Shown: positions 16,250 through 25,781 of the stretch, in pieces
Position numbering within the stretch: the stretch's first letter is position 1
Layout of the letters: each line of letters begins with the position of its first letter
Assembly: GCA_017507125.1 (NCBI GenBank)
Contig: JAFWBQ010000121.1
Location: 33,790 to 97,789 of the forward strand
Reading direction: 5' to 3'
Length of the DNA: 64,000 nt
Origin: Lentisphaeria bacterium
Lineage (GTDB): Bacteria; Verrucomicrobiota; Lentisphaeria; Victivallales; Victivallaceae
Made by a program: the position numbers and the translations under genes
Notes under the pieces: model-generated
Database searches by the model: none
What the model was told of the DNA's origin: nothing
Seen by the model: only the letters and a program-made list of their open reading frames with translations

Positions 16250-18616
16250 ATGAAGAAATTTGTGGAAAAAATCTTGTGGGGAAGTACAGCTCTGATGCTG
16301 GTTCTTTCATTCGGCTGTCAATCCGGAAACGATGAGTTTGATGAGGATTCAAAGGAGGAGGACCGCTTTCAGTTCCTGAGACGCGAAGAGGTCGAGCCTC
16401 ATAAGGACAGAAAAGAGCAAATGCGTGATGAACAGGTGGAGGCAAAAGCACCTTATCCCCATCCTGTGAGCAAAGATAAAATCACTAAGCTGGAAAAAAG
16501 GCCCATTCCCAAGTCCCGGATCATCCCCGGGGGATCCACTGCCAATGCTCCCCGCTTTTATGATGACTTTATCTCCCTCAACGGGGATGAGGAAATTCCC
16601 GTTTCGCTGGTCTTCAACAGTGCACCTCTTCTTGACGTGCTTTCTGCTTTTGCAGATGTGCTGAACTTCAACTTTATTGCCGACAACGATCTGCGCGGCG
16701 TGGTTACATTGAATTTGAACTCAAATATGACCAGGCGTGAACTGTGGAATACTTTCGAGCGCATGGTTCATCTTTCCGGTGCCGGTATCAAGGTTGAGGA
16801 TTCCATTCTGCGTATCGTCGGCTCCGGCAAATTTGCCAAAGAGGCCGACCACAAGATCGGAACTGCTCCTGAAAGTGAGATCCTTTACTATCCTTTGACG
16901 ACTGCTACCGGCAGGGAAGCTGTCAATCAGCTCAGACCTTTCATGAGCCGGGACGCCTCCATCGTTGATCTGACCCGTCCCAATGCCGTTCTGGTCTGCG
17001 ATCTGCGGCCCAGCATTGCCAAAGCCAAGCAGCTTCTTGATCTTATTGACCGCAATGGAAGACGTACATGGCCCCGGGTGGTTATCCCCTGCAATAACGT
17101 GCTGCCCAGCAAGGTGGTCATGGAAATGCAGGAGATTTTGCCGGTTCTCGGTTTCAACGTCTTCAAGACCAATGACCGCAACGAACTTCCCGGTTCCGTC
17201 AGAATGTCTGCCGTTGACCGTCTGGATGTGGTGGTTGCTTCAGCTGCGACCCAGGAGGCTATTGATTTGATCCGTGAGTGGGTCACCATGCTTGACAGTT
17301 CAGACAACAACGATCAGGAGCGTATTTTTGTTTACAAAGTGCGTCACAACCGTGCTGAACAGCTGGCTCATGCATTGTCAGTCATCTTCAACACCACCGG
17401 AGTCAATCTTTCAATGGATACCAACACCGGCAACATCCGGACCCAGTCCATCAACTCCAACAGTGTCAACCGCAATACTGCCAACAATGCTCAGCGTAAT
17501 CAGGTGATGTCAAGAGCCAACGTCATTGCCAACACTCTCAGTGATAAAAGTTCCAATATATTTGATCAGCAGGTTCGCGTCCATTCTGACGGCGTTCTGA
17601 ACCGCCTGGTCTTCCGTACAGTTCCCAGAACTTATGCTGCCATCAAGGCTCTTCTTGACAAACTGGATGTGGTGCCGGCTCAGGTCCTGCTTCAGGTCAT
17701 GGTGGTCGAAGTCACCCTGACTGAATCCACTCAGTTCGGACTTGAATTTTCCGGATTCCAGTCCGGCAATGATGTGATGACTCTTTTCGGTAATCACTAT
17801 GCCGGTTCCGGTACCGGGCTCAATCCCTTTATCACTCAGGCTGTGACCAATGCCGCCGGAACCGCAACCACTGCCACCGGATTCAGAACCGGTAATGACC
17901 GTCAGACAGGCGGCACTTTTGTGATCGCGGATCCCGATAATCCTCAGAAGCGTTTCGGATACATTCGCGCCCTTGCCGGCAACGGCAAAGTCAAGGTCAT
18001 TTCCAGCCCTCAGCTTCTGGTGACCAGTCACAACAAAGCCAATATGCAGGTGGGCAGTTCCATACCCATTCTGACCCAGGGTATTTCCAACAGTGAATCC
18101 AACACCAACGTGACCCAGAATTACCAGTACAAAGATGTGGGTGTGATCCTTGAAGTCACTCCCCAGATCACCAGTACTGATCTGATCGCACTCAACGTAT
18201 CGCAGGAAATCTCAGCCAAAGTCGACCCTGCTTCAACTGACCCCATTCAATCCCCCTCCATTTCCACCCGTAAGGTGGAATCGACCATGACCATTGCCAA
18301 TGGACAGACCATGATCATCGGCGGATTGATCCAGGAAAGAACCAACGATACCCTTGACTCCCTGCCTATCATCAACAAGATCCCCATTCTCAACCGTCTT
18401 TTCGGTTCCACCAATGCAAGTGTTGAGCGCAGCGAGATACTCGTGCTCATTACCGGATACATCGTCAACGAAAAGAGCCCCATTGAGGATATGATCAAAC
18501 GCTACAACGATGCCATCAAGGCTCTCAACAAATATGACAGTCAGCTTGGGGACCGTCCTGATGCAGAAAAGAGCAAGCCCGGCATCTTCACCAAATCGGA
18601 GTTTTGGCTGGAATGA
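16250..18616 (+). CDS. gspD: T2SS outer-membrane secretin GspD
   Basis: A 788-residue secretin. A lipoprotein signal with lipobox SFGC (Cys23) replaces the ordinary signal peptide, so the protein may not need a separate pilotin. An acidic/charged linker comes next, then N0 (EEIPVSLVFNSAPLLDVLSAFADVLNFNFI), N1 (LYYPLTTATGREAVNQLRPFM) and further N-domains (FVYKVRHNRAEQLAHALSVIF). The secretin domain begins near residue 475 (VPAQVLLQVMVVEVTL) and contains the signature VGVILEVTPQI and TMIIGGLIQE. The channel opens to the cell exterior. GCAGGAA precedes the ATG. The stop overlaps the GspE start. Confidence 0.9.
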   Translation: MKKFVEKILWGSTALMLVLSFGCQSGNDEFDEDSKEEDRFQFLRREEVEPHKDRKEQMRDEQVEAKAPYPHPVSKDKITKLEKRPIPKSRIIPGGSTANAPRFYDDFISLNGDEEIPVSLVFNSAPLLDVLSAFADVLNFNFIADNDLRGVVTLNLNSNMTRRELWNTFERMVHLSGAGIKVEDSILRIVGSGKFAKEADHKIGTAPESEILYYPLTTATGREAVNQLRPFMSRDASIVDLTRPNAVLVCDLRPSIAKAKQLLDLIDRNGRRTWPRVVIPCNNVLPSKVVMEMQEILPVLGFNVFKTNDRNELPGSVRMSAVDRLDVVVASAATQEAIDLIREWVTMLDSSDNNDQERIFVYKVRHNRAEQLAHALSVIFNTTGVNLSMDTNTGNIRTQSINSNSVNRNTANNAQRNQVMSRANVIANTLSDKSSNIFDQQVRVHSDGVLNRLVFRTVPRTYAAIKALLDKLDVVPAQVLLQVMVVEVTLTESTQFGLEFSGFQSGNDVMTLFGNHYAGSGTGLNPFITQAVTNAAGTATTATGFRTGNDRQTGGTFVIADPDNPQKRFGYIRALAGNGKVKVISSPQLLVTSHNKANMQVGSSIPILTQGISNSESNTNVTQNYQYKDVGVILEVTPQITSTDLIALNVSQEISAKVDPASTDPIQSPSISTRKVESTMTIANGQTMIIGGLIQERTNDTLDSLPIINKIPILNRLFGSTNASVERSEILVLITGYIVNEKSPIEDMIKRYNDAIKALNKYDSQLGDRPDAEKSKPGIFTKSEFWLE

Positions 18617-20196
18617 GCAGCAATACAATAGATTATGCCGCCGCTCTGGTGCGTCTTGATGAGGAAATGCTTCGCCGTTTCCCCGGGATCGACCGGAGCG
18701 GGCCTGCCGCATCTGACCGGCAGCTGATCGAAGAGGGCAAACTGAGTGAAGGACAATTGCTCCAGATCTACTCCGACGTTTGCGGTGTGGAGCTGATAGA
18801 TGAGGATGAGATCGGAACTCCTGAAGTTTTTCCTGAAGCCTCTATGGCGTTTCTCAATGCAAAGTGCTGTCTGCCTTTGGATTGGGATGAAAATACAGTG
18901 AAACTCCTCGTTGTCGATCCTTACAGCGCAGAAGAATTGGATTTCAATTTGTCCCGGACATGGAAAAGAGAAATCGTTCCCGTTTTTTGCCGGCGACCCT
19001 TTTTGGAACGTCTGCTGAGCAAAGTTCAGTCCCACGGCGAAGAAGAAGGACCCGTAGAAGCTGAAGATGAAAATACTCTGCGTTCTATGGCCGGAGAAGC
19101 CCGGATCGTCCGGTTGGTCAACGACATTTTTACTCAGGCCATCGAGCTTGGTGCCAGCGATATCCATGTGGAGCCCGGCGAAGAAAATGTGGCTGTCAGA
19201 TGTCGTGTGGATGGTGTTCTGACGGAGATCCTGACTGCTCCTTTGAAGGAGTTCCCCGCCATTGCCTCACGTATCAAACTTCTCGGCGGATTGAATATCG
19301 CTGAAAGCCGTCTGCCTCAGGACGGCCGTACCAATGTGAAACTGGGACGGACAGAGCTGGATATGCGTATCAGTACCATTCCCATTCTGACCGGCGAAAG
19401 TATCGTACTGCGTCTTCTGGATCAGGGGGCACTGAGTTTTGATCTCAAAACTCTGGGCATGTCTTCAGAACATCTTGCCCAGTTTGAAAAACTGATCCAG
19501 ATCCCCCACGGCATCATTCTTGTGGTGGGACCTACCGGAAGCGGTAAGACCACAACTCTTTACAGCGTTATCAATCAGCTCAACGACAGCAAAAAGAAGA
19601 TCATCACCATTGAGGATCCTGTGGAGTACAAGACCCCCGGTCTCTGCCAGGTGCAGGTCAACCACAAGATCGGCGTCACCTTTGCCGCCGGACTCCGCAG
19701 TATCGTGCGTCAGGACCCTGATGTGATCCTGGTGGGTGAGATCCGTGACCGTGAAACAGCAGACATCGCTATCAATGCCGCTTTAACAGGACACCTTGTG
19801 CTCAGTACGCTTCATACCAATGATGCAGTGGGAGCAGTGACCCGTCTTCTGGATATGGGGGTTGAAAACTTCCTTGTTTCTTCAGCTCTCTTCGGAGTTC
19901 TTTCACAGCGTCTTGTCCGCAAGATCTGTCCTGAGTGTCACTCCAAAGGCACAGTCAACGGTGCCAAATGCCGCCGTTGCAACGGTACCGGATTCAAAGG
20001 ACGCTGCGGCATTTTTGAATTGCTGATCCTTAATGATGAGATCCGTACCGCCGTGACCAGAGATGCTTCAAGTGCCGAACTTGAACAGATCGCCGTAAAG
20101 CATGGTATGATCACTTTGAAACAGGATGGTGAAGCCAAGGTCAGAGCCGGAATCACGACTGCTGAAGAATTGGGCAGATCCACTGCTGAGGTTTGA
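18613..20196 (+). CDS. gspE: T2SS assembly ATPase GspE
   Basis: A 527-residue hexameric ATPase driving pseudopilus assembly. It has an N1E-like domain (LIEEGKLSEGQLLQIYSDVCGVELID), Walker A GPTGSGKT at 306-313, Walker B with D370 to E376 in DPDVILVGE, an Asp box around 230-240, a His box (LSTLHTND) and a four-Cys zinc module (Cys439, 442, 453, 456) typical of GspE/PilB. The start is taken at the ATG overlapping the secretin stop (ATGA); a TTG nine bases earlier has no suitably spaced ribosome site. It interacts with the GspL-like protein. Confidence 0.95.
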   Translation: MSSNTIDYAAALVRLDEEMLRRFPGIDRSGPAASDRQLIEEGKLSEGQLLQIYSDVCGVELIDEDEIGTPEVFPEASMAFLNAKCCLPLDWDENTVKLLVVDPYSAEELDFNLSRTWKREIVPVFCRRPFLERLLSKVQSHGEEEGPVEAEDENTLRSMAGEARIVRLVNDIFTQAIELGASDIHVEPGEENVAVRCRVDGVLTEILTAPLKEFPAIASRIKLLGGLNIAESRLPQDGRTNVKLGRTELDMRISTIPILTGESIVLRLLDQGALSFDLKTLGMSSEHLAQFEKLIQIPHGIILVVGPTGSGKTTTLYSVINQLNDSKKKIITIEDPVEYKTPGLCQVQVNHKIGVTFAAGLRSIVRQDPDVILVGEIRDRETADIAINAALTGHLVLSTLHTNDAVGAVTRLLDMGVENFLVSSALFGVLSQRLVRKICPECHSKGTVNGAKCRRCNGTGFKGRCGIFELLILNDEIRTAVTRDASSAELEQIAVKHGMITLKQDGEAKVRAGITTAEELGRSTAEV

Positions 20197-20201
20197 GATC
20201 A

Positions 20202-21416
20202 ATGGCACTTTACAAGTACACAGGCGCAGCCCGCGGCGAGAAACCCCGTGAGATCCTCATCGAAGCTGACAGCGAAAAAGAAGCAAGAGAGAAGCTCCGG
20301 ATCCGGGGCATAGTCCCTATCAAGCTGCTGGGGGAGGGGAACGCTGAAAAAGCACGCTTTTCTCTTAAACGCAGCAAGGTCAACACCTTTGAGTTTACCC
20401 GGGAGCTCGCCCCGCTGTTGGACTCCTATATCCCTCTGGAGCGCGCGTTGAGCATTATTGCCGAGAGCGCTCATGAGAAGGAACAGCGGGATTTTGTGAA
20501 TTCCATGCGGCAGGCGCTTCACGAAGGTAAGAAGTTTTCAGAGATCGTTCGTTCCCATGGCGCATTGTTCCCCCCCTATTATGCCAATCTGATCGAAAGC
20601 GGAGAGGAGACCGGTTGTCTCCCGGAAGTGGTCAGAGAATTGCATAAATTCATGGGGGAAAGCAAGGAACTTAAGGATTTTATCATTTCCAGTTCTGTTT
20701 ATCCCTCTGCCATTATGGCGATCACGCTGCTGGTGACGGTGCTGCTGTTTACAGTATTCGTCCCCCGTTTTGCCAATATTTTTACGGATATGGGGCGGGA
20801 ACAGCCCCCTTCCATGCAGTTTCTGCTGGGAGTCAGTGAGTTTGCCAAGTACGCCTGGTGGATGATACCTCTGGGGTGTATCGGGTTCTGGTACGCCCTG
20901 AAAAAGATCATCGGTGAAGAGGAACTCAAATTCAAAATCGCCGGTCAGGTGATCAAGCTGCCTCTTTTCGGACGTATTATTATTGATTTGGAAATGTGTA
21001 AATATGTCCGTACACTTTCCATCCTTATCGGCAATCATGTGGAAATAATCCGGACAGTTCGTATTTCAGGCAGGATCATATCCAATCCTGTGATCGCTAA
21101 AGCCTTTTCCTCCATAGACCGCAAACTCAAAGGGGGGGACAAACTCTCTGCCGCTCTTGCGGGGAATCCCTACGTTCCTTCCGGCATGACGCCCATGCTC
21201 CGTGTGGGTGAGGAATCCGGAAATGTTGGTCCTATGCTGGAAAAAATCGCCGGCAACCTGGAAAGTGATACAAAGTTGAAGATCAAACGGCTTCTGAGCC
21301 TTTTTGAACCGGCTGTTATCGTTTTTCTTGCCGTAGTTGTATTAGTTGTTGTTGTTTCAATTTTCGTAGCTATGATGGAAATTAACTCTATAAGTCAAGG
21401 AGGACCCTCATTATGA
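20202..21416 (+). CDS. gspF: T2SS inner-membrane platform protein GspF
   Basis: A 404-residue polytopic protein with two repeated GspF cytoplasmic helical domains: FTRELAPLLDSYIPLERALSIIAE with GEETGCLPEV, and MCKYVRTLSILIGNHVEIIRTVRIS with GEESGNVGPML. Three membrane segments lie at about 170-190, 218-235 and 375-395. It is the platform on which pseudopilins are assembled. The ATG at 20202 is preferred over an upstream overlapping TTG because GAGG is about 10 bases before it. The stop overlaps the GspG start. Confidence 0.9.
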   Translation: MALYKYTGAARGEKPREILIEADSEKEAREKLRIRGIVPIKLLGEGNAEKARFSLKRSKVNTFEFTRELAPLLDSYIPLERALSIIAESAHEKEQRDFVNSMRQALHEGKKFSEIVRSHGALFPPYYANLIESGEETGCLPEVVRELHKFMGESKELKDFIISSSVYPSAIMAITLLVTVLLFTVFVPRFANIFTDMGREQPPSMQFLLGVSEFAKYAWWMIPLGCIGFWYALKKIIGEEELKFKIAGQVIKLPLFGRIIIDLEMCKYVRTLSILIGNHVEIIRTVRISGRIISNPVIAKAFSSIDRKLKGGDKLSAALAGNPYVPSGMTPMLRVGEESGNVGPMLEKIAGNLESDTKLKIKRLLSLFEPAVIVFLAVVVLVVVVSIFVAMMEINSISQGGPSL

Positions 21417-21844
21417 AAAAGAGTCAAAAATTTCGCAGAAAAAATTTCACCCTCATTGAAGTTGTGGTCGTGATCATTATTCTGGTCACGTTGGCGTCTA
21501 TTGCCACACCTCTTTATATGAACTATGTCAAACGTGCCAATATCGGCGCTGCCAAAACTCAGATTAAACTGCTTGAAGATGCCTTGACCGGTTATCGGCT
21601 CGATATGGGCGGTTATCCCGATTCCAATGCCGGACTCAACGCTCTTATTGAAAATCCCGACGGCGATGAAAAATGGAACGGACCTTATCTCAAACCTGCC
21701 AAGATTCCGAAGGATCCCTGGGGCAGAGAGTATGTCTATGCCTCCCCCGGTGAAGAAAACCGCGAATATGAGATCACCAGCTACGGTGCTGACGGACAGC
21801 CCGGCGGATCCGGTGACAATGCCGATGTGACCAGTTATGATTGA
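21413..21844 (+). CDS. gspG: T2SS major pseudopilin GspG
   Basis: A 143-residue protein. Leader MKKSQKFRRKN, then FTLIEVVVVIIILVTLASIATPLYM. The calcium-site/GspG signature is present: KTQIKLLEDALTGYRLDMGGYP-SNAGL-AL, then WNGPYLK and DPWGREYVY, and a C-terminal ITSYGADGQPGG. The length is the family standard. Position -1 is Asn instead of Gly; Glu5 is present. The major pseudopilin is the most abundant subunit, extending the periplasmic piston. It overlaps gspF by 4 bases and gspH by 8. Confidence 0.93.
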   Translation: MKKSQKFRRKNFTLIEVVVVIIILVTLASIATPLYMNYVKRANIGAAKTQIKLLEDALTGYRLDMGGYPDSNAGLNALIENPDGDEKWNGPYLKPAKIPKDPWGREYVYASPGEENREYEITSYGADGQPGGSGDNADVTSYD

Positions 21845-22424
21845 TTCTGCTTTCTCCGGCAGTGTGTTCCGGAGAAGAAAATTTACCCTTGTTGAATTAG
21901 TCGTTGCAATTGCCATTGTCACCTTGACACTGGCAATTGCAGTGACCACTTTGCGTGGAGAATCTCCGGCGCAGAAAATGGAGCGGACTGTTCATGAGAT
22001 CGCGGCTTTCTGTGCACGGATCAGGTTCCGCGCTGCTGAAGAGGGAAGAGATTGGGTGCTGAAGTTCAATCCCGAAGCAGGGCGTTTCTATGCCACTGCT
22101 GTCTCTGATGATGAGGAAGAGGAGAATATTGTTCCCGGAGATGAATCAGGTAAACACATCTCCTCAAAAAGAGAGGCGGACTCCGATGTGCCGCCTCTGC
22201 CGCAGCTTGATTTGAAACTTGATAAAAGTTTCACTTTTGAAACTGCTGACGGTGCAGAAGGTCAGCTCCACAATGGTGAAGAACTGGAAATTTTCAGATT
22301 TTTTCCCGATGGCGGTGCCTCAGGAAGCCAGAAGCTGGTACTTAAACTGGGGGGGATGCAGAAGGTGTTCCACATTTCAAAATTGACAGGCAGAGTGTTG
22401 ATCGACGGGGAGTTATCCAATTGA
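21837..22424 (+). CDS. gspH: T2SS minor pseudopilin GspH-like
   Basis: A 195-residue protein with a long leader (15 residues, ending RRRK), then FTLVELVVAIAIVTLTLAIAVTTLRG. This is followed by the GspH pattern of an amphipathic helix with FCARIRFRAAEEGRDWVLKFN, the beta-strand that characterises GspH. An acidic insert follows (DDEEEENIVPGDESG). Position -1 is Lys. The stop TGA overlaps the next gene's TTG start. Confidence 0.85.
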   Translation: MIDSAFSGSVFRRRKFTLVELVVAIAIVTLTLAIAVTTLRGESPAQKMERTVHEIAAFCARIRFRAAEEGRDWVLKFNPEAGRFYATAVSDDEEEENIVPGDESGKHISSKREADSDVPPLPQLDLKLDKSFTFETADGAEGQLHNGEELEIFRFFPDGGASGSQKLVLKLGGMQKVFHISKLTGRVLIDGELSN

Positions 22425-22813
22425 AAAAATTTTTTACATTGGTCGAAGTCGTTGTCGCTCTCGCTATTTTGGGACTCAGTCTCTCCGGATTACTCAGTTT
22501 GGCCATGAATGCTCAGGTCAAAGTTGCACGGGCCGTAGAGAAATGGGAAAATACCCATAAAATGATCCAGGCCGTCGAATACGTCATGCTCTTTGATGAT
22601 GAAAATTTAAGCGTGCCCAATGACTTCTTCCCTTATGACGGATACATGGTTCAATGTTCAGTGGATGATGCAGAGGGACTCCCGGAAGAGTTTACCGAAA
22701 TTGATGATGCCGCGCCTTTGAAATGCATTACCGTGGAGTTGATCCGTACCAGGGATAACAAGGTGGTTGACCGTGTGAAGATAGACCGCATCAACTTTGA
22801 GTCTGAGGAGTGA
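22421..22813 (+). CDS. gspI: T2SS minor pseudopilin GspI
   Basis: A 130-residue protein starting at a TTG that overlaps the gspH stop (TTGA), with GGGGAG 8 bases upstream. Leader of only three or four residues (MKKF), then FTLVEVVVALAILGLSLSGLLSLAMN, the GspI signature. Residue -1 is Phe. Length fits GspI. It forms the tip complex with J and K. Confidence 0.85.
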   Translation: MKKFFTLVEVVVALAILGLSLSGLLSLAMNAQVKVARAVEKWENTHKMIQAVEYVMLFDDENLSVPNDFFPYDGYMVQCSVDDAEGLPEEFTEIDDAAPLKCITVELIRTRDNKVVDRVKIDRINFESEE

Positions 22814-22820
22814 ACGTTCC

Positions 22821-23528
22821 ATGATCCGTAAAAACTGCTTTACTCTGGTTGAACTTGTTTGTGCCATGCTGGTGATGATGGTGGTCGCACTGGTTATCGG
22901 GACTGCCGGTTCTTCATTTTACAATGGCTACCGCCGTTCAAACGAAGCCGTTGCCAAACTGAAAGAGAGGATGGCTATCGACCGTGTATGGGACTCCGCA
23001 CTGGTCAATATGGTTCCTTTCAAATGGCGGGATGACAACAATGAAAGCCGTTATGTTTTTGAAGGCAAGAGCGATGAACTGCTTCTTACAACTATGAGGC
23101 GGGTCTATAACAACGATCCCAGTGCCTTGACTTTTATAAGATTCAAGGTGGAAGATGAGAAACTCGTTGCCGTTTACTCAAATTATCCCATACTCCCCTG
23201 GGAAGAGGATGAACCCAGTGCCGTGACCCAGACCGAGGTCATCGCTGAGAATGTTTCTCATATTACGTTTCAGTATGCCGATCAGGATGATGCCAATGAA
23301 ATCGAATGGCTGGAAGAGTGGGATGAGGAGGAACACAATAATCTCCCTCTTGCGATCCGTATGACCGTTGAATGGAAAAACGGAACCAAAGAATATTGGC
23401 TCAGACGGACTTGCGGCGTAAACTACAACAGCAACTTCGGTAATCGTTCCGCAGCTTCTTCAAGCCGCGCTACCCGGAGTTCAAACCGCAGCGCCGGAAA
23501 TAACCGGGGCGGAAGGGGAGCAAGATGA
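22821..23528 (+). CDS. gspJ: T2SS minor pseudopilin GspJ-like
   Basis: A 235-residue protein; the ATG at 22821 gives the leader MIRKNC followed by FTLVELVCAMLVMMVVALVIG. Residue -1 is Cys. The globular region includes LTFIRFKVEDEKLVAVYSNYP and VIAENVSHITFQYADQDD, the late GspJ-type strand pair, and LAIRMTVEWKNGTKEYWLRR. The C-terminus is Ser/Arg/Gly-rich and probably disordered. GAGGAG about 11 bases before the ATG. An in-frame ATG 24 bases upstream would give a longer leader. Confidence 0.85.
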   Translation: MIRKNCFTLVELVCAMLVMMVVALVIGTAGSSFYNGYRRSNEAVAKLKERMAIDRVWDSALVNMVPFKWRDDNNESRYVFEGKSDELLLTTMRRVYNNDPSALTFIRFKVEDEKLVAVYSNYPILPWEEDEPSAVTQTEVIAENVSHITFQYADQDDANEIEWLEEWDEEEHNNLPLAIRMTVEWKNGTKEYWLRRTCGVNYNSNFGNRSAASSSRATRSSNRSAGNNRGGRGAR

Positions 23529-24529
23529 AAAGAGGTTTCTCCTCAAGAGAAGAAGGCTCTGCACTTCTTGCTGTGCTGGTGCTGGTTTTTACCGGCGGTC
23601 TCATTACGGCGTTGATGATGGCAGTCGGCAGTTCCGGTTCTTTTGAAGTTGCTTCACACGTGGAACAGCAGCGTTCCATGTTTGTTGCTGAAGGTGTCGC
23701 TCAGCGTATCCAATGGCTTATTTCTGCCGATCGTTACCTTCACGGCAGCGAGACATTGGGCGAAACTGACTACGAAGAGTATGAGTATGAGCGTTTTATT
23801 GCCGACAGTACCCCCCATGTTATAGACTACTACGGCAGACAGGTCAAAGTGGTCATTGAAGATGCAAGACAGGGCAGACGGATGGATGGAACACAGTACC
23901 GCAGATCCCTTGATGCCCTCAAGGTCGGTATGGGGGATGATGAGGATTTTGCCGAGCTGGTGGATAATCTGAAGGATAAGATCACCGACTATATCGACTC
24001 TAACGATGATGTTTCAAATGAAGGACTGGAAGAAAGTGATTATGAGGCGCTGGATATGAAACCGCTGCCCCGGAACGGAACTATCCAGTTCCGGGAGGAA
24101 CTCCTTTATATTCCCGGATTCAGGGAACTTATGCCTGTGGATAAAGATGGGATCCTTTCCTCTGTCAGACTGATCCCACCCGAAAATACGGTAACTATTT
24201 CCGGCAATCCCAATCTGCTTACCGCCACAAAGCAGGAGATCATGAATTATTGTAATATAGACGATGATGATGAACTTGATGCCATTATGGAGGCTGTCAA
24301 AGAGTGGAAAACTGAAAAGATCCCCCTGAGTGACGGCTCTCTTGATCCGCTGTTGTTGGGACGCCTCAACAATATGCCCCGGACTGAAAGCGGCATTTAT
24401 ACGGTCAGGATCACGGCTGATGAAAGTGATCCAAAACCCTTTAAACGGCTGATTTTTTCGTTTCAGGCGTCGCCTGTTGCCGGGCCCTCAGACAAAATAA
24501 TTCAGTATCTGCAGTGGATGTTTTATTGA
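23525..24529 (+). CDS. gspK: T2SS minor pseudopilin GspK
   Basis: A 334-residue protein. N-terminus SSREEG then SALLAVLVLVFTGGLITALMMAVG: Gly at -1 and no Glu at +5, as in GspK. An alpha-helical domain typical of K follows, with FRELMPVDKDGILSSVRLIP and NLLTATKQEIMNYCNIDDDDEL, equivalent to the helix-hairpin-helix-like insertion in GspK. It caps the tip of the pseudopilus. It overlaps gspJ by 4 bases. Confidence 0.88.
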   Translation: MKRGFSSREEGSALLAVLVLVFTGGLITALMMAVGSSGSFEVASHVEQQRSMFVAEGVAQRIQWLISADRYLHGSETLGETDYEEYEYERFIADSTPHVIDYYGRQVKVVIEDARQGRRMDGTQYRRSLDALKVGMGDDEDFAELVDNLKDKITDYIDSNDDVSNEGLEESDYEALDMKPLPRNGTIQFREELLYIPGFRELMPVDKDGILSSVRLIPPENTVTISGNPNLLTATKQEIMNYCNIDDDDELDAIMEAVKEWKTEKIPLSDGSLDPLLLGRLNNMPRTESGIYTVRITADESDPKPFKRLIFSFQASPVAGPSDKIIQYLQWMFY

Positions 24530-24540
24530 TGGAGTGTTTG

Positions 24541-24918
24541 ATGAAGTACCGCCGTAAAATACTTGTTTTTTTTCTTCTTGCAGCAGCTTTTTTCACGCCG
24601 GTGGGGAGTTCAAAACTTCAAGCCATGGATCCGGTGACCATAGCCATTCTTGCGCCCGTTGCCATCAAGGCGGCAGAGGTGATGATGCCCTATGTTATCC
24701 AGGGACTTAAAAATGCCGGTGTTCATCTGATGAAGATGGGGTTGGATCTGGCGGGTATACTGAAGCTCCCCATGGGAGTCATCCAATCGACCCTGGGCGC
24801 TCCGGTCGGGATGTTCAGTGACGGCGTCAGGAACATGGTGGATGGGCTGTTGGCGCCTTTTCAGTTGGTATGGCACACATTGACACTTCCCCTTGCCATA
24901 TTCGGCTATGCTGCTTAA
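24541..24918 (+). CDS. Small exported protein at the end of the T2SS operon, unknown function
   Basis: A 125-residue protein; the ATG at 24541 is chosen because GGAG lies 6 bases upstream. A basic start plus KILVFFLLAAAFFTPVGSSKLQAM indicates a Sec signal. The mature part is hydrophobic/amphipathic (ILAPVAIKAAEVMMPYVIQGLKNAGVHLMKMGLDLAGIL), Gly/Met-rich with few charges. It could be a secreted substrate, a pilotin-like helper, or a membrane-active peptide; the sequence does not decide. Its TAA interlocks with the stop of the convergent parvulin gene. Confidence 0.65.
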   Translation: MKYRRKILVFFLLAAAFFTPVGSSKLQAMDPVTIAILAPVAIKAAEVMMPYVIQGLKNAGVHLMKMGLDLAGILKLPMGVIQSTLGAPVGMFSDGVRNMVDGLLAPFQLVWHTLTLPLAIFGYAA

Positions 24919-25781
24919 AAAAAGTATCGGACCGGAGTTTTTACAAGTATTTCACGCATGTATTGCTCAAGGGTGTTTTTCAGGCGGGCATTTGAAAGTG
25001 TTTCGGTGATGTAGAACTCTGTTTCTTCAAAACTCCTGTAACTCCTGGGAGAACGGGAAAGAACCTTTACGATAAAGATCCCTGCAGGGGTTTCGACCTT
25101 ATCCCAACTGCCCACCGGGAGCTCTCTGACTTTTTTGAAATAAGGACGCAGTTCCGGTTCCGGGGGCTTTTTTTCGCCCCTGCCTTCAGGGTCGTATTGT
25201 TTAGCAAGAGTATAAAAATCCTCTCCCTGCCGCAGACGGGCAAGTATCAGGTCGGTTTGTTTTTTTCCCTCCGGGGTATTGTCTCCTCCACGGAAAAGGG
25301 CCAACTCGCTGTTTACAGGGATTTGAAACTGTTCTTTGTTCAAAAAAAAGTGACTGCGTACATCTTCGGGAGTCGGTTCAACGAGTGCAGGATCGACAGC
25401 GTAGAAGGTGAAATACAAGGCGCATTTGAGTTGAAACTCCGGACGGATGACATTCTTCTCAAGAGTTGCAACGAGAGCTTTGCCGGCAGAGGAATTGAAT
25501 TTCTTTTTACGCATTTCAATGTATTTCTTTGCTGTACCGGCATCGGGAGCAATTCCGCTGCGTTCAAGAAGCTGACGGACAATGATCAAATAAACTTCTG
25601 TATCTATCAGTTTTTTCAATGCCGCTTTGCGTTCCGTCGGAGAGGATGGCAGCGCGAAAAGCTGGAAACGTTCTTTTTTCAGCTCAATGTTCCCGAAACG
25701 GGCCAAAATCTCCGGTAATTGAGACGCCCGGATCCGGAGCGGAATAAGAAACAACAGAAGAATAAGAAGCAGTTGTTTCAC
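24915..25781 (-). CDS. Periplasmic parvulin-type peptidyl-prolyl isomerase (SurA/PrsA-like)
   Basis: A 288-residue protein with signal peptide MKQLLLILLLFLIPLRIRAS. Residues 22-160 are the SurA/PpiD-like helical N-domain (ELKKERFQLFALPSSPTERKAALKKLIDTEVYLIIVRQLLERSGI). At 165-265 it carries a parvulin-like domain (ILARLRQGEDFYTLAKQYDPEGRGEK, then VGSWDKVETPAGIFIVKVLSRSPRSYRSFEE). It probably aids folding of outer-membrane or secreted proteins. Its start overlaps the stop of the TPR lipoprotein gene. Its stop overlaps the T2SS operon end tail to tail. Confidence 0.75.
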   Translation of the reverse strand: MKQLLLILLLFLIPLRIRASQLPEILARFGNIELKKERFQLFALPSSPTERKAALKKLIDTEVYLIIVRQLLERSGIAPDAGTAKKYIEMRKKKFNSSAGKALVATLEKNVIRPEFQLKCALYFTFYAVDPALVEPTPEDVRSHFFLNKEQFQIPVNSELALFRGGDNTPEGKKQTDLILARLRQGEDFYTLAKQYDPEGRGEKKPPEPELRPYFKKVRELPVGSWDKVETPAGIFIVKVLSRSPRSYRSFEETEFYITETLSNARLKNTLEQYMREILVKTPVRYFF

